A stretch of 34,397 bases of DNA from Rhizophagus sp. LPA8_4_AMF (taxonomy: Eukaryota; Glomeromycota; Glomeromycetes; Glomerales; Glomeraceae). Positions 1-10,823 of this stretch are shown one piece after another (position 1 is the first letter of the stretch; each line of letters begins with the position of its first letter). The notes beneath the pieces were generated by a model. The model saw nothing but the letters and a program-made list of their open reading frames with translations, made no database searches and was not told the DNA's origin. The stretch is taken from NCBI GenBank assembly GCA_021464525.1, contig JADRCO010000411.1:1-34397 (forward strand), given 5' to 3'. The translations under genes and the position numbers were made by a program.

Positions 1-30
1 AGCCGAGCCGAGCCAGCCTGTGGCTCGGCT
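1..30. repeat. GC-rich stem-loop of AGCCG units
   Basis: The window opens with overlapping copies of AGCCGAGCC (1-9 and 6-14) followed by its reverse complement GGCTCGGCT at 22-30, giving a 9-bp stem with a 7-nt loop. The GC content contrasts sharply with the AT-rich DNA that follows. It may be the end of a repeat that continues outside the window; the left boundary cannot be seen. Confidence 0.6.
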
Positions 31-91
31 CAAGCCGGCTCATGCGGAGCTTTAGACAAGATATTTATATTAAAATAATTTGTAGATTATA

Positions 92-259
92 TGACACTTA
101 TTACGTAATTATTAAAAGAGGTGAGAGGATAATCAAAATCTTATGTTACACTTAATAAAATCATATATTTATAGTATAATAATTTGATTGGCTGTTAAAT
201 CTGACAAGAGAAGGAGGGGGTAAGTTTATATTAAATTAAATATTACGTAATATGTGTCA
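92..259. repeat. Inverted-repeat pair TGACACNTATTACGTAAT
   Basis: An 18-bp sequence at 92-109 recurs inverted at 242-259 with one mismatch. Each arm contains the palindrome ATTACGTAAT (100-109 and 242-251). The arms enclose about 130 bp of AT-rich sequence without a gene. This is the geometry of a small terminal-inverted-repeat element, but I see no convincing target-site duplication outside the arms. Confidence 0.5.
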
Positions 260-1030
260 CTACCCAATATAGTTTAATATAAATAAATTGTTAAATTTGC
301 TTTTAAATATTAAAATGAAGTTTATATAGGTTTTTGGCTTTAATTTTTGTTAATAATATTTTCTATATTTTAAATCTTATAATTTAAATGTAGATTTCTT
401 TTTAAAATATATTAGTATTATCAATTTTTATATATTACTTTTTTTTATTTATCTTTAACTATAAAACTATTGGGTAAAAGTGTAAATATAATTTGTTATA
501 AATAAATAGGATTTTTAAAATAATAAATAATGCAGAAGTTGTTAATAATTCAAACAAATTGGTATAAATTTATTTGCATTTATTTGGTTTAATTATTATT
601 TAATTATCTTATAATTATAAAGATAATAATAGTAATATTTTAAATAAAAAAAATACCATGTGATCTACTATATTAATTCAAAGAAAAGTTGATAATTAAT
701 AATTGGAAAATATTCATTTATAATAATATATGATTATAATAATGTATAAGTTTTAAAAACTTTATATAAATATTATTAATAATAAATTATAATACAGTTA
801 AATAAAAGAAATTGCTTTAGAAGTCTAATAGCTAGCCATTATAATTTTATAAAAAAAAGTATCTAATAATAATACCGTATACTTCCGAAATTAATCACCC
901 CTTTTTTGACCGTAATGCTGGCCAGGAACAGCATAATGTAGGCCAACAATTTAAGGGACCAGTATATACTCACGTGCAATGATAGATTATCACAACTTAT
1001 CTTTGAAACTCCCACTTGGTGCGCTTTGAG
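260..1030. other. AT-rich stretch without a recognised gene
   Basis: Mostly A/T runs and short poly-A or poly-T tracts. The last 150 bases (about 890-1030) are richer in G and C and could be an old coding scrap, but no frame stays open far enough to interpret. Confidence 0.5.
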
Positions 1031-1056
1031 AAATAAAAATAAAAAACTTTGTTGTG
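1031..1056. repeat. Left copy of LINE end repeat (candidate target-site duplication)
   Basis: The sequence AAAAACTTTGTTGTG, preceded by A/T-rich AAATAAAA runs, ends at 1056 and recurs at the far side of the LINE, ending at 6536. Fifteen bases are identical, and the A-rich lead differs by one base. The endonuclease domain starts immediately after it, as expected for a target-primed insertion that was truncated at its 5' end. Confidence 0.5.
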
Positions 1057-1059
1057 TTC

Positions 1060-1830
1060 CCCTCAACATCAGACAGGTCATAAGGATTCAACAAAAAATT
1101 AAACGATATTTTATCGTTTTTACTGTAGAAAAATTTGATTTTTTAACAATAACAGAAACTGGTATCAACACCAAGACAAATGTAAAAAATCAATCCATAC
1201 TTTACAACCATGGAACGATGGCGACGTCCCTGAAGAAGTTATTATATTTCACGATTCAAATGGTCATACCAAAGGATCAGGTGTCGCAACTATCATCAAT
1301 AAAACCTCTCATCAAACTCATCAATTTAAAGGACGTATTCTGACTGTAGATTTATGCTTTAAAGTAATCAATACATTAGAGTCATAAACACGTATATACC
1401 TGCAGATCCACATAAAGACAAAGATTTGATACAAGAATGCTATCAAAAAATCGAAAACCCTATTATAGATGCCAACAATTTCAATTATTAAATTTTAATA
1501 CTTTGCGATTTTAACATAGACTTTGATAATATAAATAAATGAATAAACACAAATATCCAGAATGGAGAACATAACTAAAAACAATTTTAAGACTCAATCT
1601 ACTCGAAGATTCTATTAAAACACTTAATGCACAACCACAACCCACATTGGAAATCCTCTAGTCCACATAATGGTATGACGACTATTAACTCAAGAATTGA
1701 CTATATATTCACGTTATAATATAAACGTTCCAACAACAACTATTTAACACGGATCACTCAGCCATATGTATTATTATCGACAACGATTTCTTTACTAATA
1801 AGAGCAACAAATCAAACCAACATTCCTTCC
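1060..1830 (+). pseudogene. LINE ORF2 endonuclease domain (APE type), frameshifted
   Basis: Across three frames the APE/exonuclease III-like fold can be followed. The peptide FDFLTITETGI holds the catalytic Glu of the ITET motif (near 1155). LCDFNIDF (1501-1521) is the usual GDFN motif with Cys in place of Gly. SRIDYIF lies at 1690-1710. DHSAI at 1752-1766 corresponds to the terminal SDH motif with its catalytic His. In the family this domain nicks the target DNA to prime reverse transcription. At least three frame changes and several stops separate the motifs, so no active nuclease can be made. The start is not visible; the reading begins within the first strand of the domain. Confidence 0.85.
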
Positions 1831-1877
1831 CTCAAAAATGAATATAAGAAGGGAAAAATTTTTTCAATTATAAAGCT

Positions 1878-2570
1878 ATGAATAGGTCTAATTGGGGTAT
1901 ATATAAAGAAAAGAGTAATTCCTTCTTTACTCAATTAACACACCGATTCACAAATTACAAACTTGTCACTATGGCTACCACACAATCACATTTTAATACC
2001 GCATGGGATGATCTAAAATACGTCATCGCCAAAGCTAAGAAAAGTTCCATTCCATGGAACAACTACGACCGTTCAATTAAATATGATAAACCAATTTACC
2101 TACGACAAATGAAAAATCATATTCTCAAACTACAAGAGATCGTCAAAAGATTAAGACCTGATCGTATCACCAAATATCGAAGGTCTCATTCAATGGCAAA
2201 ATTATTGGTCTCATTGGTCATTATTTAAACGACAAATTGTTAACGCAAGTTTATTTTTTTTAAAGAAAAATGTCAGTCACTTACCTGGTAAAGTTACGTT
2301 AGCGAATATTTCTAACATCCGAACACAAGTTACTAGCCTTTTGATTACAGCTAGAGCTATACAAGAAAGAAGGGAAAATCTATTCCAGATGGAGAGAATT
2401 TCAGAATATATTAATATTCGAAATGATAACTTAACCAAAAATAAAATGAAAATGTTGAACAGCATACTTAATCGTCAACCAAAAAGGATTATATTAGATC
2501 GACTACATTATACGGATGAAGAGACACAAACAAAATGTTTCACCAACGACCCCTCAAATCATTGAAACAC
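1878..2570 (+). pseudogene. LINE ORF2 linker between endonuclease and RT
   Basis: The best frame (1878-2228) is uninterrupted and contains WDDLKYVIAKAKKSSIPW, the typical linker in which a Trp-containing helix precedes an IP motif in LINE ORF2 proteins. A further frame at about 2340-2565 continues with a charged helical stretch. A frameshift near 2228 separates the two. This part has no catalytic residue. Its position, directly between the endonuclease and RT motifs on the same strand, makes the assignment secure. Confidence 0.7.
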
Positions 2571-2689
2571 TAAAATGATATCGAAAATATACTTCAGTAC
2601 AACAATACTTCCGACCTACCACCATAATGGCAAATTTTTATACACCACTATCAACCATCAATCCTTCAATCATGACACCGCTATCGTTA

Positions 2690-3750
2690 CCCTTTAGTTT
2701 AGAAGAACTAAAGATATTTTACGAAGTCTTCCTAACAATAAGGCAGCGGGTATCAGTGGCATCAAATACGAAGGTTTGAAACACCTACATGATAATGTTC
2801 TCATGAAAATCATCGATCTTTTCAATATGTGTATTAAATTGAATAGTATGCCAAAAGAATGGAATGACGCTCTCTTATTTCCTATACCCAAACCGAAGGA
2901 CTGGGACTGTCAGATAAATCAAACAAACCTATCGTCCTTCTGGAAACATTAAGAAAAATTTTCATTAAACTTATTACATGTCGTTTAAACAAATTACTTT
3001 CCTCTTACAACATTTTAAAGAGAATAACCGTGCAGGTCTTATTGGACAATCAACTCTTCAACCCCTACAAACAATCCAACATGTAATCGAATGTTACAAC
3101 AAACAAGACTCCAATAATAAAAATTACCGGTTATGGATAGGCCTTCAGGACATTAGTATAAAGGCGTATGACTGGGTGAACATATCTTTACTCCATCTTG
3201 CATTTAAAACGGTTACACATACCTTCAGATATTTATTTTGTTATTATAAAACTCTTCACTAATCGTTACAATCAGATTAGCAAACCATGGGAAGTTCTCC
3301 AGGGATAGATCAGGGTGAGGTCATTAAGTCCAATCCTATGGATATATTACTATGATCCGATGTTTGCAAAAGTCAACAGCCACCCAGAAAACCACTTGAA
3401 CATCAACATAACTAAAATTCGTAACATCCACAACTTGAATTCCGATCAAACGATTAATTATAAAGTTGGGATATTTGGACGATACTAGTTGGTTCGCGAA
3501 CTCACTACTACAACTAGAAAACGACTTACAAATTGCAAACGACTTTTACCGAATGGCAAATATCACAATTAATCATGATAAATACGAAATTCTCACCAAC
3601 GATCTCAAAATGTGCAACATACCAATTAACATCGGCGTTGCTCACGATCAAACGATCACCATCACGACAGCTAGCCGTGCATCAACCAAACGCATATTGG
3701 GAATATACATTAACCCTTTTAATTCACGCCTACCATTAAACAATTAAAAA
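2690..3750 (+). pseudogene. LINE ORF2 reverse transcriptase domain, frameshifted
   Basis: RT motifs appear in the right order on the plus strand. NNKAAGISGIKYEGLK (about 2731-2778) matches the conserved finger motif with KAxG. RAGLIGQST lies near 3031. Motif A is LQDISIKAYD (3143-3172), with catalytic Asp at 3149-3151 and an extra Ile codon compared with the usual DISKAYD. GIDQGEVI near 3303-3327 is motif B, broken by a one-base shift directly after it. Motif C is YLDD at 3472-3483 and keeps both catalytic Asp residues. The domain copies element RNA at the nicked target. Frameshifts near 2940, 3265 and 3325 inactivate it. The frame continues to 3747 through the region expected for the thumb. 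Confidence 0.9.
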
Positions 3751-5020
3751 AAAATCACTCACCATTACGCACATATTTTACGTTTCATAAAAATCACACA
3801 CGATCACCTTATTTACATCATCAACAAAGTAAATTAGAATACATAAACCAATTCACTATATTATCAGAATCACAGTGTAATATCATTTTAACTCCCCTTA
3901 AAAAGCTCATTTAAAATCCCAATTCTACCCATAATAACATTATTCACAACAAATTATTTCTTAGTATACATAGTTTCTTCTTAATCAAATCTATGCTCAC
4001 TGTTCCATCACTAATGTTATCTTAATTCGCCTATTTTCCGTACTATCGGACTTCAAAAAATTATTCAAACTCAGAAAGAAATACTGGTTAGCACATTTCC
4101 CTACACCTGATAATTTAAATAACTTACCGTTAGTAAAACCTTCCCTTTTTACTAAAGAATTACATTTATACAATTCCATAGATATTAATTTTCTCCCGCA
4201 TACCGATACCCGTGGACACACAGCTATAGTTCCGCACTTAATTGATCCGACTTCAACGCAAACGTATCATATTTATGGACCAGATTTCCACCATTGATGG
4301 ATCCTATTTGAAAACATAGAAACGTATTAAAAACCTACCTCAAAACAAATGCACACCAAATTGGTTTAAAACCTTGAAGATAAAGAAATATCTTCAAACA
4401 CTAGACACCTAGTTACTCCACTTACTCAATCCTCAGTGAACTATCTCCAATATAAAACACCGGATATCAAAACCTTTTATTATCACCGTCCAAGGAATGA
4501 ATGGACCGTAACTTGGAACCCTGTAGATAATATTGAAATCTTTGGAAATACGATAGAACAGGTAAATGACCCTTCGCGTTGAGTATATCTTATCGCCAAG
4601 ATTACATATTTCTCCCGATCCAACAAGAAATTGCTTCTAACATTACGCCACGCAAATTAACCTCCCTACTGATACCTTGTAGGACCTCAGACCCAAATGC
4701 GTCATCATGCATAATAATCAAATTCTCCGTACATGGAAAAAATTACACACCTTATTCTAGCATACTTCATTCACACCGAGATGCTATTTTTCCAATCTAT
4801 CAGTTTACAACTCTCCGCACACTGGAGTTCAATGCTTACAAATATGCATCCAACACACTGTATACTCACTGAGACGAATTATCGGCCTCTTCATTACAAT
4901 CTACTCCTTTATCACAAAATTCGGATTCTATTAATACTTCAAACCTTCTGCTGGCTAACCACTATTATATAAAAAATGTTTCATCGGAGACGAAGACACC
5001 TATTCAATTATTGACAAACC
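3750..5020 (+). pseudogene. LINE ORF2 central part, badly eroded
   Basis: This stretch joins the RT and RNase H domains. Short fragments in different frames are rich in His, Pro and aromatic residues (for example near 4480-4600), but no fragment exceeds about 95 codons and none carries a motif I can name. Base composition matches the flanking LINE domains, so it is taken as the RT thumb and the connection to RNase H, not as separate genes. Confidence 0.6.
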
Positions 5021-5440
5021 TATGCAACATCAAAATACTTATCTGTTCTACACGGCTCTTTTACTCATCATAGACTTAACACGAACAATACCCAATTGGG
5101 CTTTTGATGGACCGAAATCTCCTCGAATAACATGCCTCCAATTGTCTTCAGCTCTATTATGTTGTTCAAACTCTAGCAAAATAATATCTGCACCGACTCA
5201 GCCAACATCATTCACACGTACAAACATATCACAAACAAACTATTGTCTCAACGGAAAATATTTAAAGTCAACAATCACCACATTTGGCGTCTAGTTGAAA
5301 CTATCGTCAATTTAGAACAACTAGACGTCTTTCACAAAAATTCGCGCACATCAGGAGATCAATTTAACGATCTTGTTGACGAATTGGCTAATTTAGGGCG
5401 TTCTTTAAAACCTATTAGTGTTAATCTCTTGGTACTTTAG
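5020..5440 (+). pseudogene. LINE RNase H type I domain, frameshifted
   Basis: The first strand reads LFYT at 5041-5056, where the family has YTDGS; a base loss follows directly, so the first catalytic Asp is missing. TDSANII (Asp codon 5194-5196) matches the TDS motif with the third catalytic residue. GDQFNDLVDELA (about 5356-5391) is the C-terminal motif holding the final Asp (5378-5380). RNase H removes the RNA strand after first-strand synthesis. Its place after the RT and before the zinc motif fits LINEs of the I group. The final frame is open from 5243 to 5440. Confidence 0.8.
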
Positions 5441-5679
5441 GACGCTTTGCTTACATCAATGTGGGACCATATCGGCCCGATAGACAAGGATATTAGAAAA
5501 TTTTCCCAACATATCACTTTTGATTCTTTTTGCCATAACAAACGTCTTCATGGAATGTTTAAAGATCACAATATACTTGATATTAATTGGATCATGACCA
5601 AATTATGGATTCAGCAAAATCCTACCGATGAAATATGCGGCAACCGGAAAACTAAAAGCGATTTTACAAACTGAAAAGT

Positions 5680-6314
5680 CTCAATCACATCCTACCGTGT
5701 GGAGATATTTTAAAACTCCACTACAAATTTATACCCGATAATACCATCAAATGCCCACATTGTAACGATATTGAAGACACTAATCGTCATTTGGGTTTCT
5801 GTTCTACCATACAAAACACTATCAATTCACTACTGAAAAAACATCAAGAACTTCTTTTGGAGTTAATTATTGCATCAGCGGACGAAAATTTAATCTCATA
5901 TTTTTGTGAGGCGGAAATCGCCAATTTAGACTTATTTCAACCGATTACCGCTCCAACCCACCCATCCAATTTACTTATTAATACACCAATTCGTTCTTAC
6001 GTCATTAATAAGAAATTTAACCTTTTACGAAAAATTATTATAGAGTTCGCACAATCTCTACAAATGGATATATTCCGAGAATCTGTTCTGAACATAATCG
6101 CCTTTTTAAAGAATGGGAAAAACCCCTCAACATCACGAAAAAAATTTCCAACGTCATCGACGTAACCGACACACTAACGATCATTTGGATGCGGGTTCGC
6201 CCACGATCTTGCAACCATTCATACACGTCGGGATGGCCATACGCCATTGCGGATGGTTTATATTACTTCAAATTATTTACACGCGGGAGGATGCCTTTAT
6301 ATATTAATGTATAG
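5680..6314 (+). pseudogene. LINE ORF2 C-terminus with CCHC zinc motif
   Basis: The peptide CPHCNDIEDTNRHLGFC, encoded at 5752-5802, is a CX2CX8HX3C zinc-binding motif of the kind found near the C-terminus of LINE ORF2 proteins, where it is thought to help bind nucleic acid. The open frame runs on from 5791 to 6165 as a helical region. After a frameshift, a basic aromatic tail ends at a TAG at 6312-6314. All four zinc ligands are kept even though the rest of the element is broken. Confidence 0.75.
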
Positions 6315-6510
6315 AACAATTTTATAATGAACAATTTTATTATCATATTCTGAATTGGATGGAACAGGTCATTCCTAAAGTTCCTGGTTTTGTAATAGGC
6401 GGGACGATCTCATGCGTGGGGTTTGGTTACAACTTTTTTAATGTATAGTTTAGTTTATCATATTCTATGGTAGCAACTACGTTTGTTGTGCTGCTGTTCT
6501 GTTGTTATGT
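6315..6510 (+). other. LINE 3' untranslated tail
   Basis: Sequence between the last ORF2 stop and the A-rich end. It holds no frame and finishes in TTAAAATAAAATAAAAA, the A-rich tail expected at the primed end of a LINE. Confidence 0.5.
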
Positions 6511-6536
6511 TAAAATAAAATAAAAACTTTGTTGTG
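6511..6536. repeat. Right copy of LINE end repeat (candidate target-site duplication)
   Basis: AAAAACTTTGTTGTG ends at 6536 and matches the copy that ends at 1056. If it is a target-site duplication, the empty site would join 1056 directly to 6537. Confidence 0.5.
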
Positions 6537-6983
6537 ACCTCCAGGGAAAGACAAGTTACTTTTGGCTCTTCTCCCTTCTCAGTGGCTGGATTTCCTCTTG
6601 TTGGCCTTCCATATCAAAGGATATATTCTGGGTCTTCAATACCTTGAAACTACATATTGAAGGGTCTTCAATACCTAAAAAATTTGTACGCGACAGAACT
6701 TACAATTTACTTTAATTTACCTTATTAATCTAACAAAAAAAAATTAATAACGAAGCGGCCTCTTTTATTGATATAAGGTAAGTTGTGTTTCGTTTCTCGT
6801 TGGGAGGAGAAACTTTTTTTGTTGTTTTTTTTTTGTATATTAGCTGTTTCTTTCTTTTTTAAAGAGACTGAAACGAATTAACAAACACAATGTAGTAGTA
6901 AGATCTAAAATGATATCTGAACCCAGTTGTTACACTAGTTAATAACTAAAAATTTTTCTTTATTAAATATAGTTTATTTGAAA
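6537..6983. other. GC-richer relic with 15-bp direct repeats, then spacer
   Basis: 6537-6690 is richer in G and C than its surroundings and contains GGGTCTTCAATACCT twice (6630-6644 and 6662-6676). TATTGAAG (6655-6662) and CTTCAATA (6666-6673) form a tight hairpin. Frames of about 40 codons are open here but not recognisable. 6700-6983 is AT-rich spacer ahead of the KDZ relic. Confidence 0.45.
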
Positions 6984-7600
6984 ATGGCTCGTACTAGAAA
7001 CCTCCTGGTATCAAATACAGTAATTACAAGCATTTGCTCGTGATACTGAAATTCCAATACCTCAAGTCCTCAACCAATATTTGATAATTCGAATACTATT
7101 GAGATGTTGATTTTTTATTGATGAAAGTATTATGGAGAAAAGCAAAATCGATTAGGCAGTCAATTCGTATTCAACATGGAGAGATGCATTGATTGAGTTA
7201 GAAAGTCAATGTGATGTTGAAGAAAAATGTGTCCTTATGGAAATGTGAATAATTACAATTGATTGTAATAATTTTGAACGTAAATATTAATAATGGTTTT
7301 TATTGTTTGTAAATCTTTGTAAAATTTATTAATATATTTATTTATTTTTTAGTTAAGACTAAAGTGTCATTCAATTTGTGGATTGTGAACATTCTAATTT
7401 AACAATTGCATTGGCACGTTGGGGATTATTTCCTGCTTCTCCTATAGATCCATCAATTGCATTTGAAATAATAAAATGCAGAAAATTACTTTTATTAGCA
7501 CAAATATCATATGAATTTCGTATTCATAATTTAAAGTATGTATAAATAATATCTTTATAATGTTTAATATTTTTAATAATATTTAATTAAATCTTATTAG
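6984..7600 (+). pseudogene. KDZ-transposase-associated cysteine-cluster (CxC2-like) N-terminal relic
   Basis: Fragments match the N-terminal region of Kyakuja-Dileera-Zisupton transposase proteins. STWRDALIELESQCDVEEKC (about 7168-7230) resembles the helix preceding the first Cys pair. After a probable intron (7245-7352, ending TTTTTTAG) comes VDCEHSNLTIALARWGLFPA, continuing as a Pro-rich stretch and an aliphatic helix to 7536. That is the CxC2-type motif with LFPAxPxxP. A GTATGT donor at 7537 starts a second intron that ends near 7600. The catalytic KDZ core is absent. An ATG at 6984 opens the region but the frame shifts soon after, and stops near 7080-7155 show decay. The family assignment rests on the LFPASP motif and the Trp-rich helix from memory; a profile search would settle it. 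Confidence 0.6.
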
Positions 7601-7804
7601 TTAATTGGATTTCAAATCGAGTTTTCTATTGTTGTTGTGAGTAATACACTTATTAGCACTACGTGCTGTAAGTATTTTTGCGGACGGCATCGCCGCACGC
7701 ATTCGATGCTTTAAGTGTTGTGAAGGATTAGCTGCAGTAGATACTTTGAGATTAGAATAGCCATGAATTAATATAAAAGAAGGTATAATTTCATGAAGAA
7801 ATTT
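7601..7804 (-). pseudogene. Unidentified open coding fragment, minus strand
   Basis: Between two TAA codons the minus strand is open for 67 codons. Its middle is GC-richer than the surroundings and encodes the basic stretch KHRMRAAMPSAKILTARSAN. There is no ATG at the left edge; the first in-frame ATGs are inside that basic stretch. I do not recognise the product. It starts exactly where the KDZ relic ends but on the other strand, so it is probably a separate fragment or an exon of a lost gene. Confidence 0.35.
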
Positions 7805-8429
7805 TTATTAAACGATATATGCTGAATAACTTTACAGAAAAAGATTTTATTTTATTTTATTCAAAAAGGTTTTAAGGCGGGAAAAATCAATAGCAATCAT
7901 ACAGAATTTTATAGAAAATATAGGTTAAACATTTAAAAGACCGTTGGAAGCATGGCTTAAAAACACAAAATAATGACACAACAGTTTAACAGCAGCATAG
8001 GTAGTTTCAAACAGTGAGAAATTTACAATTTACAGCATACGAAAAAAAAATTCTTAAAAAATTTTCATGTGTACGAAAGTTTAATTTACAATAATTTGAA
8101 GAGAAAGTTTAAAATCTTGTTTGCTTCTTCAACAGATTTAACAATAATTTTATTCATATCACTTATGATATTTGTATATATTACTACTAGATCCAAAATG
8201 GATCATAAAAATTATACAATATTAAACCTTGACTTAAAAAACAAAAAGCTTAACGTAACTATAAAAATCTAATAAATTGCAATAAAAAAACAATCTAATT
8301 AATATATTCTAACTTTTTGAAATTTATTTAAGGGATTTTATTTAATTTGTTTTAAGGTTTATTTAAGGGATTTATTTATTTTATTTTTGCCATTCATTAG
8401 TTTTTTTATTCGTTAAAATTTTTTATTGC
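7805..8429. other. AT-rich, no recognised gene
   Basis: A GTG-started 67-codon frame at 8069-8272 encodes one hydrophobic segment, but its composition is that of the background and nothing supports it as a gene. Confidence 0.4.
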
Positions 8430-8555
8430 ACGAACCACCACCACCTTAGTTCCATAAACCAACCATATGATGAATTGGGATCAGTTTTCGAAGATATTCC
8501 ATATCGACGGATCTCGGCAAAGTATACATTTCGCGTGCTTCATAAATCAAAGTAA
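8430..8555 (+). pseudogene. Coding-like scrap, strand uncertain
   Basis: A GC-richer patch. On the plus strand 41 codons are open to a TAA at 8553-8555, including QPYDELGSVFEDIPYRRISA. On the minus strand a similar length is open with YEAREMYTLPRSVDMEYLRK. Both look protein-like, so the true strand cannot be chosen by eye. No family is recognised. Confidence 0.3.
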
Positions 8556-10160
8556 TCCCGTACAAGTTATTCCTTTTTTTTTTACTTGGTTGTGGAATAA
8601 TCTCTTAGTTCAAAGTTTAATAACTCTATAATTCTATAACTCATTTTGAATCCAGTTCGTAATAGATACGAATGTCATATTTGACACGAACAAAACTATT
8701 ATTAGTCTATTATAGAAGCAACATTGCGAGTAAAAAAATGGTTATTATGAAAAGTATTTACGGCATATTAAAGAGAGAATCAATTTGTGACGAAAATTAA
8801 GAAATGTGTGAAAAGGATTTTAATTTTTATATTTGTTATTATAACTTTCAACCCATTTCGCAAATTACGAACATAATTTGGTATTTTAGTTCATTTGATC
8901 TTATTTATAAGTTAAAACCACTCATTTTTGAGCGATATGTCGTATCCATATTTTAACAAAATTGGTTAGTTATTAATTCTGCTTTCACAAGAAAAACTCT
9001 GAATTGATTCTTTTTTAACCATTTTAAGTAATCATTTCCGTTGGGCTGAGAATATCAAGCATCTAATTAAGCAATTTGACTTATCCCGATTGAGAAACAA
9101 AAAGAAATATTAATCATATTTAGAAAGATTAAATCTTAGAAACAAAAGCAAATAGCTTTTGTTCCTAAATATGACGGTGACGCAAATTATGTTCACAGAG
9201 CTTTGTCTTACCTTTGAAAAACCTTCAAATAAATAAGAATATTTGACGCAGAAAAGATACTCAATTTTGAGTATAATCAGCTGGATCGTGGTCATGTAAA
9301 GACGATTTTGTCCAATCATAATATTAAAAATATATTGCTAATTATCTTTTTTTCAAAATACGGGATTAGTTAATGATGCCCAAAATAAAGTCTTTCAATT
9401 ATAATGTTACTTTAAATTTACTCTTCAATCTGATTTCGATATATCGAACCGACTCGAACCGATAAAAGATGCGACATTTTTCAACTTTGATATCAAGAAA
9501 CATGAATTTGACCGAGTATAAAGCTTCAAACGATACAATTTGGCTAATTGAATGATGGAGTAGACTGTCTGTAGACAACATAGTATTCTTTTAAAGAAAA
9601 TAATTGAATTATATCATCGATAATTTCAATTTTCAAAAATGCGTGTAAACTTGTGGTAAATTTTTTGCTAAAAATTTTTAATAACATAAAATCTGAACAT
9701 ATAATAAATATTATGAACTTTAAATTAATATAATAATAAAATTGCTAGTATCATAACTTTAAGGTAAATTTTACCAAAAAATACGACTTGAGATTAGCTT
9801 ATTTTACACGATATCTATTCCAAAATGATTTAAATTCGGTTACTTTAAATTCAATATTTTTATTAAAGAAATTTTAAATTATCATATAAGATTTGATAAA
9901 TTTCACTACTATGTTTAGACTTAGTAATATATTATAGACATATAACTTTAAAAATTGGGAGGACATCACTATTTTATTATTGCATTCTCCATTGTTAGAG
10001 TATAGTGAAACGGCTCTGCTGGATCGGACCATGAATTAATTTAATTCACTACAATATGCTGGGACTCGGGATAATCTTCATATAACAGTCGCCTCCTTGA
10101 TATTAGTCGAATTTCTTTTCTTTATACAATTAATATATTATTTCATTTAAAACTTTCGAC
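8556..10160. other. AT-rich, no recognised gene; one hairpin
   Basis: AACAAAAGC (9141-9149) and GCTTTTGTT (9155-9163) form a perfect 9-bp stem with a 5-nt loop. Short frames on both strands near 9110-9320 and 9399-9581 are not convincing. A small minus-strand ATG frame lies at about 9880-10032. A 20-base match near 9746-9765 resembles part of the duplicated locus around 22755. Confidence 0.4.
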
Positions 10161-10169
10161 ATACATTAC

Positions 10170-10600
10170 AGTATGAATGTTTTTTGAACTCATCCAAATA
10201 GATGGAAAATGTTCGGCGAACTTTTTATTTAAACTCGCAAGATTAGATGCCATTTATGGGCATTTCCCAATGATATTTCCTTATCTCAATAAGTTATTGT
10301 AATAGAATCTTTAAATACATTCGCTACAATTTGGTACCATTCGTGAATATCATTCATATATTTGATAGATCTTGCAATTTGTAAACTTTAATACGTTTTC
10401 ATTATTAGCCAACTTGATTGAATTAAGGTATTTCTTTTTAATACAAGTTTCATTGGTTTATGATAATTTCTTTGCCAGTTTCTTAATGAATGTTTTTTTT
10501 CGTAAAGTCTTAGTTAAGGCCAACTTCTTTGCATCAAATTGTCATTAGGAGCACCAGCACCTAATGTGGAAGCTATGCATTTATAATAAAATTTAATAGT
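10170..10600 (-). pseudogene. Unrecognised eroded coding region, minus strand
   Basis: Reading the minus strand with two or three frame changes gives a coherent, highly charged sequence. ASTLGAGAPNDNLMQRSWP lies near 10580-10520, then LRNWQRNYHKPMKLVLKRNT near 10490-10430, then ARSIKYMNDIHEWYQIVANV near 10370-10310. The product is unknown to me. The codon-like composition is unlike the A/T-rich flanks, which argues for a real but decayed exon set of at least 130 residues. It ends with stops near 10230 and 10190. Confidence 0.4.
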
Positions 10601-10823
10601 TCATTCAAATGATAAAGGTAATACAAATAGAAATAGTAATCAATCACCCGAAATTGTTAAAATGAATATAATGTATTGAATCCATTGAATCCATTGATTT
10701 ATTAATTGTTTAAAAAGCGGTTTATTCATTATTCTATACTAGTATCTATATTAAAATCTACAGTATGTTAAAATCTGTTAATCTAATTATCCAAAAAATA
10801 TCAAATAAAAAAAAACACTATGC

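Larger units (their letters stand above)
1057..6510 (+). mobile_element. Degenerate LINE (non-LTR retrotransposon) with APE endonuclease, RT and RNase H
   Basis: About 5.4 kb of plus-strand relic. Reading across frames gives, in order, an APE-type endonuclease (about 1060-1830), a linker (about 1860-2570), a reverse transcriptase (about 2690-3750), a poorly preserved middle part (3750-5020), an RNase H type I domain (about 5020-5440) and a C-terminal zinc motif (5752-5802). A last stop lies at 6312-6314, and a roughly 200-bp tail ends in A-rich sequence. This order is that of I/Jockey-group LINEs that carry RNase H. Many frameshifts and stops show it is dead. No first ORF (gag-like) is visible, consistent with 5' truncation at 1057. 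Candidate target-site duplications flank it (1031-1056 and 6511-6536). Confidence 0.9.

Noticed and set aside
863..1081. 72-codon minus-strand frame
   Set aside because: It overlaps the start of the plus-strand LINE endonuclease and the flanking repeat, and shows no family signal.
8069..8272. 67-codon frame with a membrane-like segment
   Set aside because: GTG start, background base composition, no neighbouring signals; hydrophobic runs are expected from T-rich DNA.
9399..9581. 60-codon minus-strand frame and a similar plus-strand reading
   Set aside because: Both strands are about equally open and neither gives a recognisable or clearly protein-like sequence.
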